64,000 bases of DNA from contig NZ_CP039634.1 in assembly GCF_004923295.1 (NCBI RefSeq), positions 887,001 through 951,000 on the forward strand, written 5' to 3'. Made by a program: the position numbers and the translations under genes. This DNA comes from Azospirillum sp. TSH100 (lineage in GTDB: Bacteria; Pseudomonadota; Alphaproteobacteria; Azospirillales; Azospirillaceae). Within the stretch, counting starts at the first letter, position 1, and the number at the start of each line of letters is the position of its first letter. Below, in pieces: positions 49,967-58,849 of this stretch. A model generated the notes under the pieces. It was not told where the DNA came from and searched no databases. It worked only from the letters and a program-made list of their open reading frames with translations.

Positions 49967-51328
49967 CTAACGGCTCTGCCCCGCCCCGTCCAGCGCGGTG
50001 TCCTCCAGTACGGTGTCCGTGACCATCGGGGCAGGCGAAGGCGGCACTGCCGGGCGCGTCGCCCGCTCCAGCCACAGCGTCAGCACGGGAATGGCAAGCC
50101 CGATGGCGATGGAGACGGTGGCCATGGTCGAGACATGCTCCAGCCGGCCGTCAGGCGCGTTGGTCAGGATCTCCGCCGACAGGAAGGCGCCGAAGGCGGA
50201 GCTGAGATGCTGGACCGCCGACACCAGGGCCATGAAGCCGGCCCGCTCCTGCGGGTCCGGCACGCGGGAGAAGGCGGCGCCGTTGGCGACCATGCGGACG
50301 CCGACGAAGGTCATGAAGAACGGGAACAGCCCCAGCACCGGCATCCAGGGACGGTAGCCGATGAAGGCGGTGAAGATCACGACGCTCAACCCCACGGTCG
50401 CCGCGAAGGTGATGGCGCTGGACCCATGGCGGTCGACCAGCCGGCCGGCCCAGCGCGAGGCGAAGAAACTCAGCGTGCCGCCGGTCATGTACACCAGGCT
50501 GAGATGGTCGCGCGGGAAGCCCAGATTGCCCTGCACATAGGCGGCGATGTTGGGGACGATCATGAATTGCTGGACCTGCACCAGCGCCACGGTGGCGTAG
50601 GCCAGCCAGACCTTGCGGCGCGACAGCAGCGCCGTCATCCGCACCCACGCGCCGGTCTCCACCCCCGCTGCGGCGGTCAGATGGCCGCGCTGCGGCGGAA
50701 GGATTGCGATGGCGGCGATGGCGACGACCAGCCCGGCAAAGGCCACCGCGAAGAAAGGCAGACGCCAGCCGCCATAGAGCGCCAGTTCCAGCCCCACCGG
50801 CACCCCGGCGATGGCCGACAGCGAAAAGGCCGACATGACGGCTCCCATCGCCTGCCCGCGCCGCTGCGGCGCCACCCGGTCGGTCAGCGTCGCGATGGCG
50901 ACCGCGACGGCGGGACCGCCGAACAGCCCGGCCAGCACGCGCGCCGCCAGCAGTGACGGGAAGTCCCAGGCCAGACCGCCGAGCGCCGTGGAGACGATCA
51001 GCCCGGCCATCGCGACGGCAAGCGCCCGGCGCCGGTCGAAGCGGTCGAGCAGCATCGACCCGATCAGCCCCGCCACCGCGGCGGCGGCGGTGTAGCTGCC
51101 GCCGATATAGCCGATGTGTGCCGCCGGGATGCCAAGCGCCCGCGCGAAGTCGGGGCCGAGCGGCATCACCATCATGAAATCCAGGATGTTGATGAACTGC
51201 ACCGCCGCGATGACCAGCGTGATGCGGCGTTCGTCGGGCGTCAGCGCGGTGGGGGCCGAAGGGCGTGTGGCCAGGGACAAGGCGGGGGCTCCGGCGGAGG
51301 CGGAAATCGCATGATTTCGGGGTTGCAC
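49967..51328 (-). CDS. Major facilitator superfamily transporter
   Basis: The product is about 453 aa with 12 predicted helices in two halves. TM1-2 contains LVIAAVQFINILDFMMVMPLG and SMLLDRFDRRRALAVA (the A-loop motif). A second loop, WAGRLVDRHGSS, follows the central cytoplasmic stretch. Substrate is unknown; relatives include drug-efflux and sugar-efflux carriers. The start is uncertain: GTG 51328 or TTG 51361, both with weak ribosome-binding sites. Confidence 0.8.
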   Translation of the reverse strand: MQPRNHAISASAGAPALSLATRPSAPTALTPDERRITLVIAAVQFINILDFMMVMPLGPDFARALGIPAAHIGYIGGSYTAAAAVAGLIGSMLLDRFDRRRALAVAMAGLIVSTALGGLAWDFPSLLAARVLAGLFGGPAVAVAIATLTDRVAPQRRGQAMGAVMSAFSLSAIAGVPVGLELALYGGWRLPFFAVAFAGLVVAIAAIAILPPQRGHLTAAAGVETGAWVRMTALLSRRKVWLAYATVALVQVQQFMIVPNIAAYVQGNLGFPRDHLSLVYMTGGTLSFFASRWAGRLVDRHGSSAITFAATVGLSVVIFTAFIGYRPWMPVLGLFPFFMTFVGVRMVANGAAFSRVPDPQERAGFMALVSAVQHLSSAFGAFLSAEILTNAPDGRLEHVSTMATVSIAIGLAIPVLTLWLERATRPAVPPSPAPMVTDTVLEDTALDGAGQSR

Positions 51329-51587
51329 TGCATGGTAACAGCCTCCGCCCGGCCTTCCCAAACGCCATGGTCATGCAAGGCGAGCGCAGCAGATAGGACG
51401 CAATCCCAACTGAATGTGTCTCCAATCGTCAAAAAAGTGCATGATTCGTACAAAAAGCGGGTGATGGAGGCTTGGCGAGTTGCGTGTGCGGCGTGTACCA
51501 TCGCAACCCCACCGTCGGCACCGCACCGCACAAAAAGCATCAACGACGACCGACGGGCTGTACACTCCGTTGAGGAACACGACATCC
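51329..51587. other. Divergent intergenic region, MFS and maeB
   Basis: It holds the promoters of the MFS gene (minus) and maeB (plus). The MFS N-terminus may extend to 51361. A relatively AT-rich stretch lies around 51425-51470. No gene or strong hairpin is visible. Confidence 0.4.
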
Positions 51588-53852
51588 ATGTCCGACACCA
51601 AGCGCGTCACCGACGAAGAGGCCCTGCTGCTGCATTCCAGCGGCCGGCCCGGCAAGCTGGAAATCACTCCGACCAAGCCACTGACCACCCAGCGCGATCT
51701 GGCGCTGGCCTATTCGCCCGGCGTCGCCGCGCCCTGTCTGCGCATCGCCGAGGATCCTTCGCTCGCCTATGAATACACGGCCAAGGGCAACGTCGTCGCC
51801 ATCATCTCCAACGGCACCGCGGTGCTGGGGCTGGGCGACCTTGGTGCCCTCGCCGGCAAGCCTGTGATGGAAGGCAAGGCGGTGCTGTTCAAGCGCTTTG
51901 CCGACGTCGACGGCATCGACCTGGAGGTCGACACCCGCGACGTGGACGAATTCGTCAACTGCGTCCGCTTCCTCGGCCCCAGCTTCGGCGGCATCAATCT
52001 GGAAGACATCAAGGCGCCCGACTGCTTCATCATCGAGGAGCGGCTGCGCGAATTGCTGGACATCCCGGTCTTCCATGACGACCAGCATGGCACCGCGATC
52101 ATCGCCGCCGCCGGCCTGATCAATGCCTGCGACATCACCGGCCGGAAGATCGAAGACGTCAAGATGGTGGTGAACGGCGCCGGTGCCGCGGGCATCGCCT
52201 GCGCCGAGCTGTTCTGCACGATGGGTGTTTCACGTGAAAACATCATCCTGTGCGACACCAAGGGCGTGGTCTATCGCGGCCGTACCAACGGAATGAACCA
52301 GTGGAAGTCGTCCTTCGCCGTCGACACCGACAAGAGGACGCTGGAAGAGGCGGTGGCCGGTTCCGACGTGTTCGTCGGCCTGTCGGCCAAGGGCGCCATG
52401 ACCCCGGAGATGGTGAAGTCGATGGCGGCCAAGCCGATCATCTTCGCGCTCGCCAACCCCGATCCGGAGATCACCCCGGAAGAGGTCAAGGCGGTGCGCG
52501 GCGACGCCATCGTGGCGACCGGGCGGTCGGACTATCCGAACCAGGTCAACAACGTCCTGGGTTTCCCCTACCTGTTCCGCGGCGCGCTGGACGTCCGCGC
52601 CACCACCATCAACGAGGCGATGAAGGTCGCTGCCGCCAAGGCGCTGGCGGCGCTGGCGCGCGAGGATGTGCCGGACGAGGTCGACGCCGCCTATTCCGGA
52701 CGTCGACTGCGCTATGGCCCGGATTACATCATCCCGGTGCCCTTCGATCCGCGCCTGATCGTCACCGTCCCGGCCGCTGTCGCCCAGGCCGCCATGGAAA
52801 GCGGGGTGGCGCGCAAGCCGATCCTCGACCTGACCAGCTACAAGCATGCCCTGCGCACCCGCCTTGACCCGACCGCCGACAGCCTGGAACTGATCCTGGA
52901 GAAGGTGCGGACCAACCCGCGCCGCGTCGTCTTCGCCGAAGGCGAGGAGGAGCGGACGATCCGCGCCGCGATGGCCTTCCGCGCTCACGGCTATGGCACG
53001 CCGGTGCTGATCGGCCGCGAGGAGGTCATCAAGGAACAGCTGGCGGCGATGGGCCAGGGCCATGTCCAGTTCGAGATCCACAACGCCCGCCTGTCGGACG
53101 CCAACCGCCGTTACGCCGATCACCTCTATCGCCGTCTGCAGCGCAAGGGCGCCCTGCTGCGCGACTGCCAGCGGATGGTCAACCAGGACCGCAACGTTTT
53201 CGCTGCCTGCATGGTGGCGCAGGGCGACGCCCACGCCATGGTGACCGGCCTGACCCGCAGCTTCGGCGTCGCGTATGAGGAAATCCGCCGCGTCATCGAT
53301 CCGAAGGCGAGCGAACCGGTGTTTGGCCTGCACCTGTCCATCACCCGCAGCCGCACCGTCTTCATCGCCGATACCACCGTCCATGTCCGTCCCGACGGCA
53401 AGACGCTGGCCGACATCGCGGTCGGCGCGGCGGCCAAGGCCCGGCAGATGGGGCACGAGCCGCGTATCGCGATGCTGTCCTTCTCCAATTTCGGCCAGAC
53501 GCCGCACCCGAACACCGATCCGCTGCGGGAAGCCCTGTCGATCCTCGACAGCCGCCGGGTCGATTTCGAGTATGACGGCGAGATGTCGGCTGATGTGGCG
53601 CTGGACTACCAGCTGATGAAGCGGGTCTACCCGTTCTGCCGGCTGTCCGGTCCGGCCAATGTGCTGATCATGCCCGGCCTGCATTCGGCCAACATCTCGG
53701 CCAAGCTGCTGAACAAGATGGCCGGTGGCCAGATGATCGGCCCGCTGCTGATCGGCTTGGACAAGCCGGCGCAGATCGTCACCATGGGCGCCTCGGTCAA
53801 CGACATCGTCACCGCCGCCGCCCTGGCGGCGCACGACTCGCTGCCGTGGTGA
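51588..53852 (+). CDS. maeB: NADP-dependent malic enzyme (MaeB type, with PTA-like domain)
   Basis: MaeB decarboxylates malate to pyruvate. The 754-aa product has the malic domain (ALAYSPGVAAPCLRIAEDP, DVDGIDLEVDTRD), the NAD(P) domain (VVNGAGAAGIACAELF) and a C-terminal phosphotransacetylase-like regulatory domain (about residues 430-754; MPGLHSANISAKLLNKMAGG). The PTA part makes it the long MaeB type. A parS-like site is embedded at 52226. Confidence 0.95.
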   Translation: MSDTKRVTDEEALLLHSSGRPGKLEITPTKPLTTQRDLALAYSPGVAAPCLRIAEDPSLAYEYTAKGNVVAIISNGTAVLGLGDLGALAGKPVMEGKAVLFKRFADVDGIDLEVDTRDVDEFVNCVRFLGPSFGGINLEDIKAPDCFIIEERLRELLDIPVFHDDQHGTAIIAAAGLINACDITGRKIEDVKMVVNGAGAAGIACAELFCTMGVSRENIILCDTKGVVYRGRTNGMNQWKSSFAVDTDKRTLEEAVAGSDVFVGLSAKGAMTPEMVKSMAAKPIIFALANPDPEITPEEVKAVRGDAIVATGRSDYPNQVNNVLGFPYLFRGALDVRATTINEAMKVAAAKALAALAREDVPDEVDAAYSGRRLRYGPDYIIPVPFDPRLIVTVPAAVAQAAMESGVARKPILDLTSYKHALRTRLDPTADSLELILEKVRTNPRRVVFAEGEEERTIRAAMAFRAHGYGTPVLIGREEVIKEQLAAMGQGHVQFEIHNARLSDANRRYADHLYRRLQRKGALLRDCQRMVNQDRNVFAACMVAQGDAHAMVTGLTRSFGVAYEEIRRVIDPKASEPVFGLHLSITRSRTVFIADTTVHVRPDGKTLADIAVGAAAKARQMGHEPRIAMLSFSNFGQTPHPNTDPLREALSILDSRRVDFEYDGEMSADVALDYQLMKRVYPFCRLSGPANVLIMPGLHSANISAKLLNKMAGGQMIGPLLIGLDKPAQIVTMGASVNDIVTAAALAAHDSLPW
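52226..52241. promoter_or_regulatory. parS-like site 5 inside maeB (14 of 16 bases)
   Basis: TGTTTCACGTGAAAAC differs from consensus at the last two bases. It encodes GVSREN in maeB, the same register as the sites in aroE and rsmG. It is 19 kb right of oriC. Confidence 0.65.
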
Positions 53853-53919
53853 GGTGAGACGTCTCTTCTTCCGCCGCGGTGGAGGAAGGGGCGTGACCTT
53901 TTCGGCATGGGTGACCTAT

Positions 53920-53934
53920 AGTCCATAAAGGACT
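53920..53934. promoter_or_regulatory. Candidate operator of the toxin-antitoxin pair
   Basis: AGTCC (53920-53924) and GGACT (53930-53934), 5 bases apart and followed by T5, lie 21 bases before the antitoxin ATG. Toxin-antitoxin operons are usually autoregulated by such short palindromes; a weak terminator of maeB is the alternative. Confidence 0.35.
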
Positions 53935-53955
53935 TTTTGCGAGTGAGGGCTGCCC

Positions 53956-54204
53956 ATGCCGGACGGTCTTGTCAGTGCGGCTGAAGCGAACCGCGACTTT
54001 CCGAAAATGTTGCGCGAAGTCGAAGGTGGTGCGCGCATCACCATCACCAAGGATGGCAAACCGGTCGCTGTGCTGTCGCCGGCAGACGCCTCCATGAACG
54101 TCGATCGCAACCATGCGCATCGACGGATGATGGATTTGCTGGCGCAAGGGCTTCCGCTCGACTTCCGGGGCGGTGTCGACCGTGAAGACGTGCATTCTCG
54201 ATGA
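53956..54204 (+). CDS. Phd/YefM-type antitoxin
   Basis: The 82-aa product has an N-terminal Phd/YefM DNA-binding fold (LVSAAEANRDFPKMLREVEGG, ITITKDGKPVAVLSPAD) and a C-terminal positively charged tail (HAHRRMMDLLAQGLPLDF) that would wrap the toxin. GAGTGAGGG precedes the ATG. A PIN-domain gene begins 10 bases after its stop. Confidence 0.85.
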   Translation: MPDGLVSAAEANRDFPKMLREVEGGARITITKDGKPVAVLSPADASMNVDRNHAHRRMMDLLAQGLPLDFRGGVDREDVHSR

Positions 54205-54214
54205 TGCTGGCCCG

Positions 54215-54664
54215 ATGATGTTGGCTGGTATCGACACCAACATTCTCCTCTACGCCGCCGACAGTGCCGGTGATCCGGCAAAGCATCGCTTGGCCATCAC
54301 CCTTCTGGACCGTCTGGGTGCCAGCGGGCATGGGGTATTGCCGCTTCAGACTCTGACGGAGTTCTATTCGGTTGCAGTCAGGAAGTACCACGCACCTCCA
54401 GAACAAGCCTCACGCTACGTTGATGCGTGGAACGGAGTTTTCACCGTGCGTGAGGCTGTTTTCGCGGATGTAGTCGATGCCATGCGCGTACACCGTGACC
54501 ATGGTGTCCAGTTTTGGGATGGCATGATTTGGTCGGTGGTCAAACGTGCTGGCGGCCGTGTCTTGTTCAGCGAGGATTTGCAGGATGGCCGCGAACTTGA
54601 AGGTGTCCGTTTCATAAACCCGCTCGCGCCGGCGAACGCTTCTGCTCTCGATGAATTCCTCTAA
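54215..54664 (+). CDS. PIN-domain ribonuclease toxin (VapC type)
   Basis: The 149-aa product has the PIN acidic residues in GIDTNILLYAAD (first Asp), QTLTEFYSV (Glu), VQFWDGMIWSVV (Asp) and LFSEDLQDG (late Asp). PIN toxins cleave specific tRNAs or rRNA; the target here is unknown. Start chosen at the ATG after the antitoxin stop (54215); a GTG 42 bases earlier is less likely. It forms a type II module with the upstream gene. Confidence 0.88.
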   Translation: MMLAGIDTNILLYAADSAGDPAKHRLAITLLDRLGASGHGVLPLQTLTEFYSVAVRKYHAPPEQASRYVDAWNGVFTVREAVFADVVDAMRVHRDHGVQFWDGMIWSVVKRAGGRVLFSEDLQDGRELEGVRFINPLAPANASALDEFL

Positions 54665-54688
54665 TCCTAACAGCGTCCAAGCGGTCTT

Positions 54689-55249
54689 TCATTCCAGCGC
54701 CTTGTAGAAAAACGTCGTATCGCAGAACCCACCCTGCGGCCACAGGGCGAAGTTGGGGATGACGCCCACCTTCACCCAGCCGGCGCGGGTGTAGAGCCGT
54801 TCGGCCTCGGGCGAGCCGGTGTCCAGCACCAGCAGGGTCTTGCCGGCGGCGCGTCCCGCAACCTCGGCGGCCTGCATCAGGGCGGCGCCGACGCCCCGGC
54901 GGCGGGCGCGGCGGTGGACCAGCATCTTGGACAGGTCGGCACGGTGCGGCTGGTTCGGCGGCTGGGCGACCACCAGCTGGACGGTGCCGAGCACGCCGTC
55001 GCCATCCTCCGCCACCAGCAGGATGCGCTCTTCCCGCTCCACCCCGGCCGCCACGCTCCGCCAGAAGCCTTCGGCAGTGGCGCGGTCGAGCGGGGCCATG
55101 AAGCTGACCGACGCACCGCCCTCCACGCAATCCAGCAGCACGTCGGTCAGCCCGGAAATCGCGGCATGGACGTCGGCGACCGTCAGCACGCGGACCGTCA
55201 CCGGGGCTGCCCCGATCTCCTGGCGGGAGTCCAGGTCGGCACCGTCCAT
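54689..55249 (-). CDS. GNAT-family N-acetyltransferase
   Basis: The 186-aa GNAT-fold protein has LSKMLVHRRARRRGVGAALMQAAE (acetyl-CoA motif with RRRGVG) and AERLYTRAGWVKVG. Substrate is unknown. It is 12 bases downstream of the XRE-cupin gene on the same strand, so it may be its regulated partner. Confidence 0.85.
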   Translation of the reverse strand: MDGADLDSRQEIGAAPVTVRVLTVADVHAAISGLTDVLLDCVEGGASVSFMAPLDRATAEGFWRSVAAGVEREERILLVAEDGDGVLGTVQLVVAQPPNQPHRADLSKMLVHRRARRRGVGAALMQAAEVAGRAAGKTLLVLDTGSPEAERLYTRAGWVKVGVIPNFALWPQGGFCDTTFFYKALE

Positions 55250-55261
55250 CGCAAGCTCCTT

Positions 55262-55867
55262 TCAGCGTTTAATGGCGTTTAAGGCGGGACGCCCATCGGT
55301 GGTCAGAGCCACGATGTAGCGGGCGGTCCGGTCGGTCGGGTTGTGGAAACCAGTCGGCCGGTCGAGCCGCATGGCGAGGCAGTCGCCGGTGGACAGGCGG
55401 TGCGTCACTTCCCCCACCGTCAACTCGATGGTGCCGTCCAGCAGATAGACCTGCTGGTCCACACTGGCCGCGCGGTTGCCGCTGTCGTAGGAGACACGGG
55501 CGCCCGCCGGCAACTCCACCTCCACCAGTTCGATGGGCGACGGAAATCCGGGAGGCGACAGGTTGCGCCGGCGGTAGCCGGTGGCCGGATCGGCCCAGGC
55601 AATCTGGTCGGCGCGGCGAACCACCGGGCTGGCGTCCTCGCGTTCCGCCTCGGCGAACAGGGTCGCCAGCGTCACGCCGAGCCCTGCGGCGAGCCGTTCC
55701 AGCACCGACGCCGTCGGACTGCTCTCCCCCCGCTCCACCAGCGAGATCATCGAGCGGCTGACGCCTGACCGTTCGGCAAGCCCGTCCATCGTCAGGCCAC
55801 GATCCGACCGCAGGGCACGCAAACGGGTGGCGAGCCGGCTGTCGATGTCATTTCCAGTGTTTTCCAT
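55262..55867 (-). CDS. XRE-family regulator with C-terminal cupin sensor
   Basis: The 201-aa product has an HTH (LTMDGLAERSGVSRSMISLVERGESSPTAS) at residues about 10-65 and a cupin (about 105-195; YLLDGTIELTVGEVTHRLSTGDCLAM; GFHNPTDRTARYIV). Relatives such as PuuR-like proteins sense small metabolites. The start ATG 55867 (MENTGND) is used; the frame is open far upstream. It is followed by a GNAT gene and is divergent from phoR. Confidence 0.88.
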   Translation of the reverse strand: MENTGNDIDSRLATRLRALRSDRGLTMDGLAERSGVSRSMISLVERGESSPTASVLERLAAGLGVTLATLFAEAEREDASPVVRRADQIAWADPATGYRRRNLSPPGFPSPIELVEVELPAGARVSYDSGNRAASVDQQVYLLDGTIELTVGEVTHRLSTGDCLAMRLDRPTGFHNPTDRTARYIVALTTDGRPALNAIKR

Positions 55868-56026
55868 GAAACTAGAATGTATGTTCAGGATACTGGAGTC
55901 AACGGTCTGCCGCACAGTCATGCCGATGAATCTTTTATGACCGCCGCGCAAGGGGTGCTGCGATGGTGTAGAAGGGCTAGAGATTGCAGTGCTCCTCCCC
56001 GTATCTCCCAGTCCGGTGCCGACCCC

Positions 56027-57661
56027 ATGCGCCAGAAGGCGTTGCCGCCCTCCTCGCTGCTGACCGCCATCCTGCTGATGCTGGTGCCCTTGGCCATTAT
56101 CCTGGCTTGGGCGGTCTATGCCGGGGCCTTGCATGGCGGGCTGGCGCTGGTGGCCGGCGTTGCGGCGCTGGCGGGGGCCGTCATGACCGTGCGCACATAC
56201 CGCCGCGATGCCGACGCGGTGACCGACTATGCCGCCCGGTTGGCCGAAGCCGACGAGCCGCTGGCCCCGGCCGGGACGCCGCCCGCCCTGAAGGCGCTGG
56301 CCGCCACCATCGGCCGCCTGCACCGGGTCGGGCTGCGCCGGGCGGAAAGCGTGCGGATGCAACTGGATGCCGATGAGGCGGTGATCGACGCCCTGCCTGC
56401 GCCGCTGCTGCTGATGGATGCCGACAGGCAGGTGGTGCGCGCCAACCAGACGGCGCGGGAGCTGTTCGGCGACAAGATCGTCGATCGCGACCTCGCCTCG
56501 TCCCTGCGCACGCCTGCGGTGCTGGAGGCGGTGGATTCGGTCCTGCGCGGCGGTGCGTCCCGCATCATCGAGTTCACGCTCCCGGTCCCGGTGGAACGCA
56601 GCTTCGAGGCGCAGGTGAAGCCGTTCCAGCGCTTGGTTCCGGAACCCGATCCCTCGCTGCTGGATGGCGAGATCGAGGAGGAGCCGGCGCCGCGCCCGCC
56701 GACCGTCGCTCGCATGGCGATCCTGACCCTGCACGACGTCACCGCCGCCCGCCGGTCGGAGCAGATGCGCGCCGACTTCATCGCCAATGCCAGTCACGAG
56801 TTGCGTACGCCGCTGTCCTCCCTGCTGGGCTTCATCGAGACGCTGCGCGGACCTGCCCGCGACGATACGGAGGCGCAGGACCGCTTCCTGGCGATCATGC
56901 ACGATCAGGCCAGCCGCATGACCCGTCTGGTCAACGACCTGCTGTCGCTGTCCCGCATCGAGCTGGACGAGCACATGCCACCCAACGGCCGCGTCGATGT
57001 GGTTGAGGAACTGGAGAACGTCATCGCTGCGCTTCAGCTGAAGGCGGCGGAGCGCCGCATCCGCCTGCGCCTGGAGGCGCCGGAGGATTTGCCGCCGGTC
57101 GTCGGCGACGAGGACCAGTTGACCCAGGTCTTTCAGAACCTCGTCAGCAACGCGATCAAATACACGCGCGAAGACACCAACGTGACCGTCACCGTGGCGC
57201 TGGTCGATGGCGCGGCGGTGGGCTTCACCGGCCTGCCGGCACCCGGCGGGGCGCCAAAGGACAAGCGCGCCGGGCGTGGCGGCACCGCGATGGTGTCGGT
57301 GTCGGTGCGCGATCGCGGCGACGGCATCGCCCGTACCCATCTGCCCCGCCTGACTGAGCGCTTTTACCGGGTCGATGCCGCGCGGTCGCGCGCCATGGGC
57401 GGCACCGGGCTGGGGCTGGCGATCGTCAAACACATCCTGAACCGTCACCGTGGTCGCCTGACCATCGAAAGCGAGGTCGGGGTGGGCAGCGCCTTCACGG
57501 CCTATCTGCCTGCGGTCGGAGAGGCCCTTTCCCCCTCTCCCCCCCGGGGAGAGGGCCGGGGTGAGGGGGAGACGCTCCTGGATTTTCGCGGAAGGGCCGC
57601 CGCGCTTCCCCCTCACCCTAACCCTCTCCCCGGGGGGGAGAGGGGATTTGGCGGGGTGTGA
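56027..57661 (+). CDS. phoR: Phosphate-regulon sensor histidine kinase PhoR
   Basis: PhoR phosphorylates PhoB under phosphate limitation. The 544-aa product has two N-terminal membrane helices (about 10-65) and a PAS-like region (about 110-230). A HisKA domain follows with the phosphorylated His in NASHELRTPLSSLLGF (about residue 260), then an HATPase with NLVSNAIKYTRE and GGTGLGLAIVKHILN. The family normally ends after FTAYLPA; here about 45 extra residues (PSPPRGEGRGEG, PPHPNPLPGGERG) come from a palindromic repeat. Start at 56027, downstream of an open frame. Confidence 0.93.
   Translation: MRQKALPPSSLLTAILLMLVPLAIILAWAVYAGALHGGLALVAGVAALAGAVMTVRTYRRDADAVTDYAARLAEADEPLAPAGTPPALKALAATIGRLHRVGLRRAESVRMQLDADEAVIDALPAPLLLMDADRQVVRANQTARELFGDKIVDRDLASSLRTPAVLEAVDSVLRGGASRIIEFTLPVPVERSFEAQVKPFQRLVPEPDPSLLDGEIEEEPAPRPPTVARMAILTLHDVTAARRSEQMRADFIANASHELRTPLSSLLGFIETLRGPARDDTEAQDRFLAIMHDQASRMTRLVNDLLSLSRIELDEHMPPNGRVDVVEELENVIAALQLKAAERRIRLRLEAPEDLPPVVGDEDQLTQVFQNLVSNAIKYTREDTNVTVTVALVDGAAVGFTGLPAPGGAPKDKRAGRGGTAMVSVSVRDRGDGIARTHLPRLTERFYRVDAARSRAMGGTGLGLAIVKHILNRHRGRLTIESEVGVGSAFTAYLPAVGEALSPSPPRGEGRGEGETLLDFRGRAAALPPHPNPLPGGERGFGGV
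57532..57645. repeat. Large palindromic repeat read into the phoR C-terminus
   Basis: The arms 57532-57570 and 57607-57645 are inverted repeats matching at 36 of 39 positions, and each arm contains its own internal palindrome (CTCTCCCC/GGGGAGAG). The element resembles intergenic REP-like palindromes common in GC-rich Proteobacteria. Related, shorter sequence lies at 16643-16683. Confidence 0.85.
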
Positions 57662-57679
57662 GGGGGGCGCTCTGTGACG

Positions 57680-57735
57680 CTGTCATGAAAGCGTCATAAA
57701 AACGTAATCAATTGGTCGCCCTGCGGGTCTATGGT
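57680..57735 (+). promoter_or_regulatory. Pho box and promoter of pstS
   Basis: Tandem 7-mers CTGTCAT (57680-57686), GCGTCAT (57691-57697) and ACGTAAT (57702-57708) are spaced 11 bases apart, matching the PhoB box. A candidate -10 TATGGT (57730-57735) lies 22 bases further and 50 bases before the pstS ATG. PhoB is encoded 4.8 kb downstream. Confidence 0.85.
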
Positions 57736-57785
57736 CCGCGCCATTCCGATGGACCGGTCTCCGTACGATCGAAGGAGGGGCACCC

Positions 57786-58823
57786 ATGAGCACCCGGACG
57801 CAAGTCGCCGCCGTAACGGCCCTGACCCTGTGCCTCGCCGCCGCACCCGCCTTGGCCCAGTCACGCGACCAGATCCGGGCGGTCGGCTCCTCCACCGTTT
57901 TCCCCTTCACCACCGCGGTGGCGGAGGCCTTTGGCAAGACCGGCAAGTTCAAGACCCCGGTGGTTGAATCGACCGGCACCGGCGGTGGCCTGAAGCTGTT
58001 CTGCGCCGGCGTCGGCCCGGCCCATCCCGACATCGCCAACGCCTCGCGCAGGATCAAGAAATCGGAAGTCGACCAGTGCACCGCCAACGGCGTCACCACG
58101 ATGACCGAGCTGAAGATCGGCTATGACGGCATCGCGCTCGCTTCCTCCAAGAAAGCCGCCCCGGTGTCGCTGTCCACCGTCATCCTATGGAAGGCGCTGG
58201 CGAAGGAGGTGCCGGTGAACGGCGTCCTGGTCGCCAACCCCTACAAGTTGTGGTCCGACATCGACCCATCGCTGCCCAGGACGGTGATCGAGGTGCTGGG
58301 TCCGCCGCCCACGTCCGGTACGCGCGACACCTTCAATGAGCTGGCGATGCTGGAAGGCTGCAAGAAAGTCTCCGAGGTCGCCAAGGCGGTTCCCGACGAG
58401 AAGGTGCGCGAACGTGCCTGCATGACCATCCGCGAGGACGGCGCCTATGTCGAGGCCGGCGAGAACGACAACCTGATCGTCCAGAAGCTGGCATCCAACC
58501 CCAATGCCTTCGGCATCTTCGGTTACAGCTACCTCGACCAGAACCGCGACACCCTGCAATCCGCGAAGATGGACGGGGTGGAGCTGACGGCGGAGACGGT
58601 GGCCGCCGGCAAGTACGAGCTGGCCCGTCCGCTCTACATCTATGTCAAGAACGCCCATGCCGGCGTCATTCCGGGCATCCGCGAGTTCATCGGCGAATAC
58701 ACCTCGGAACGGGCGCTGGGCGATGACGGCTATCTGATCGACAAGGGCCTGATCGCGGAGCCGAAGGCGCTGCGCGACGCCGCTCGTGTCGAGGCGGTCA
58801 ACCTGACGCCGCTCCAGTTCTGA
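57786..58823 (+). CDS. pstS: Phosphate ABC transporter substrate-binding protein PstS
   Basis: PstS binds phosphate in the periplasm. The 345-aa product has a signal peptide cleaved after about AALAQ (residue 25), the phosphate-loop AVGSSTVFPFT and SGTRDTFNELAM, and GIFGYSYLDQN. It starts the pst operon, with a Pho box upstream. Confidence 0.96.
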   Translation: MSTRTQVAAVTALTLCLAAAPALAQSRDQIRAVGSSTVFPFTTAVAEAFGKTGKFKTPVVESTGTGGGLKLFCAGVGPAHPDIANASRRIKKSEVDQCTANGVTTMTELKIGYDGIALASSKKAAPVSLSTVILWKALAKEVPVNGVLVANPYKLWSDIDPSLPRTVIEVLGPPPTSGTRDTFNELAMLEGCKKVSEVAKAVPDEKVRERACMTIREDGAYVEAGENDNLIVQKLASNPNAFGIFGYSYLDQNRDTLQSAKMDGVELTAETVAAGKYELARPLYIYVKNAHAGVIPGIREFIGEYTSERALGDDGYLIDKGLIAEPKALRDAARVEAVNLTPLQF

Positions 58824-58849
58824 CCAACTCCCCCGCCTGAGCCACCTGC

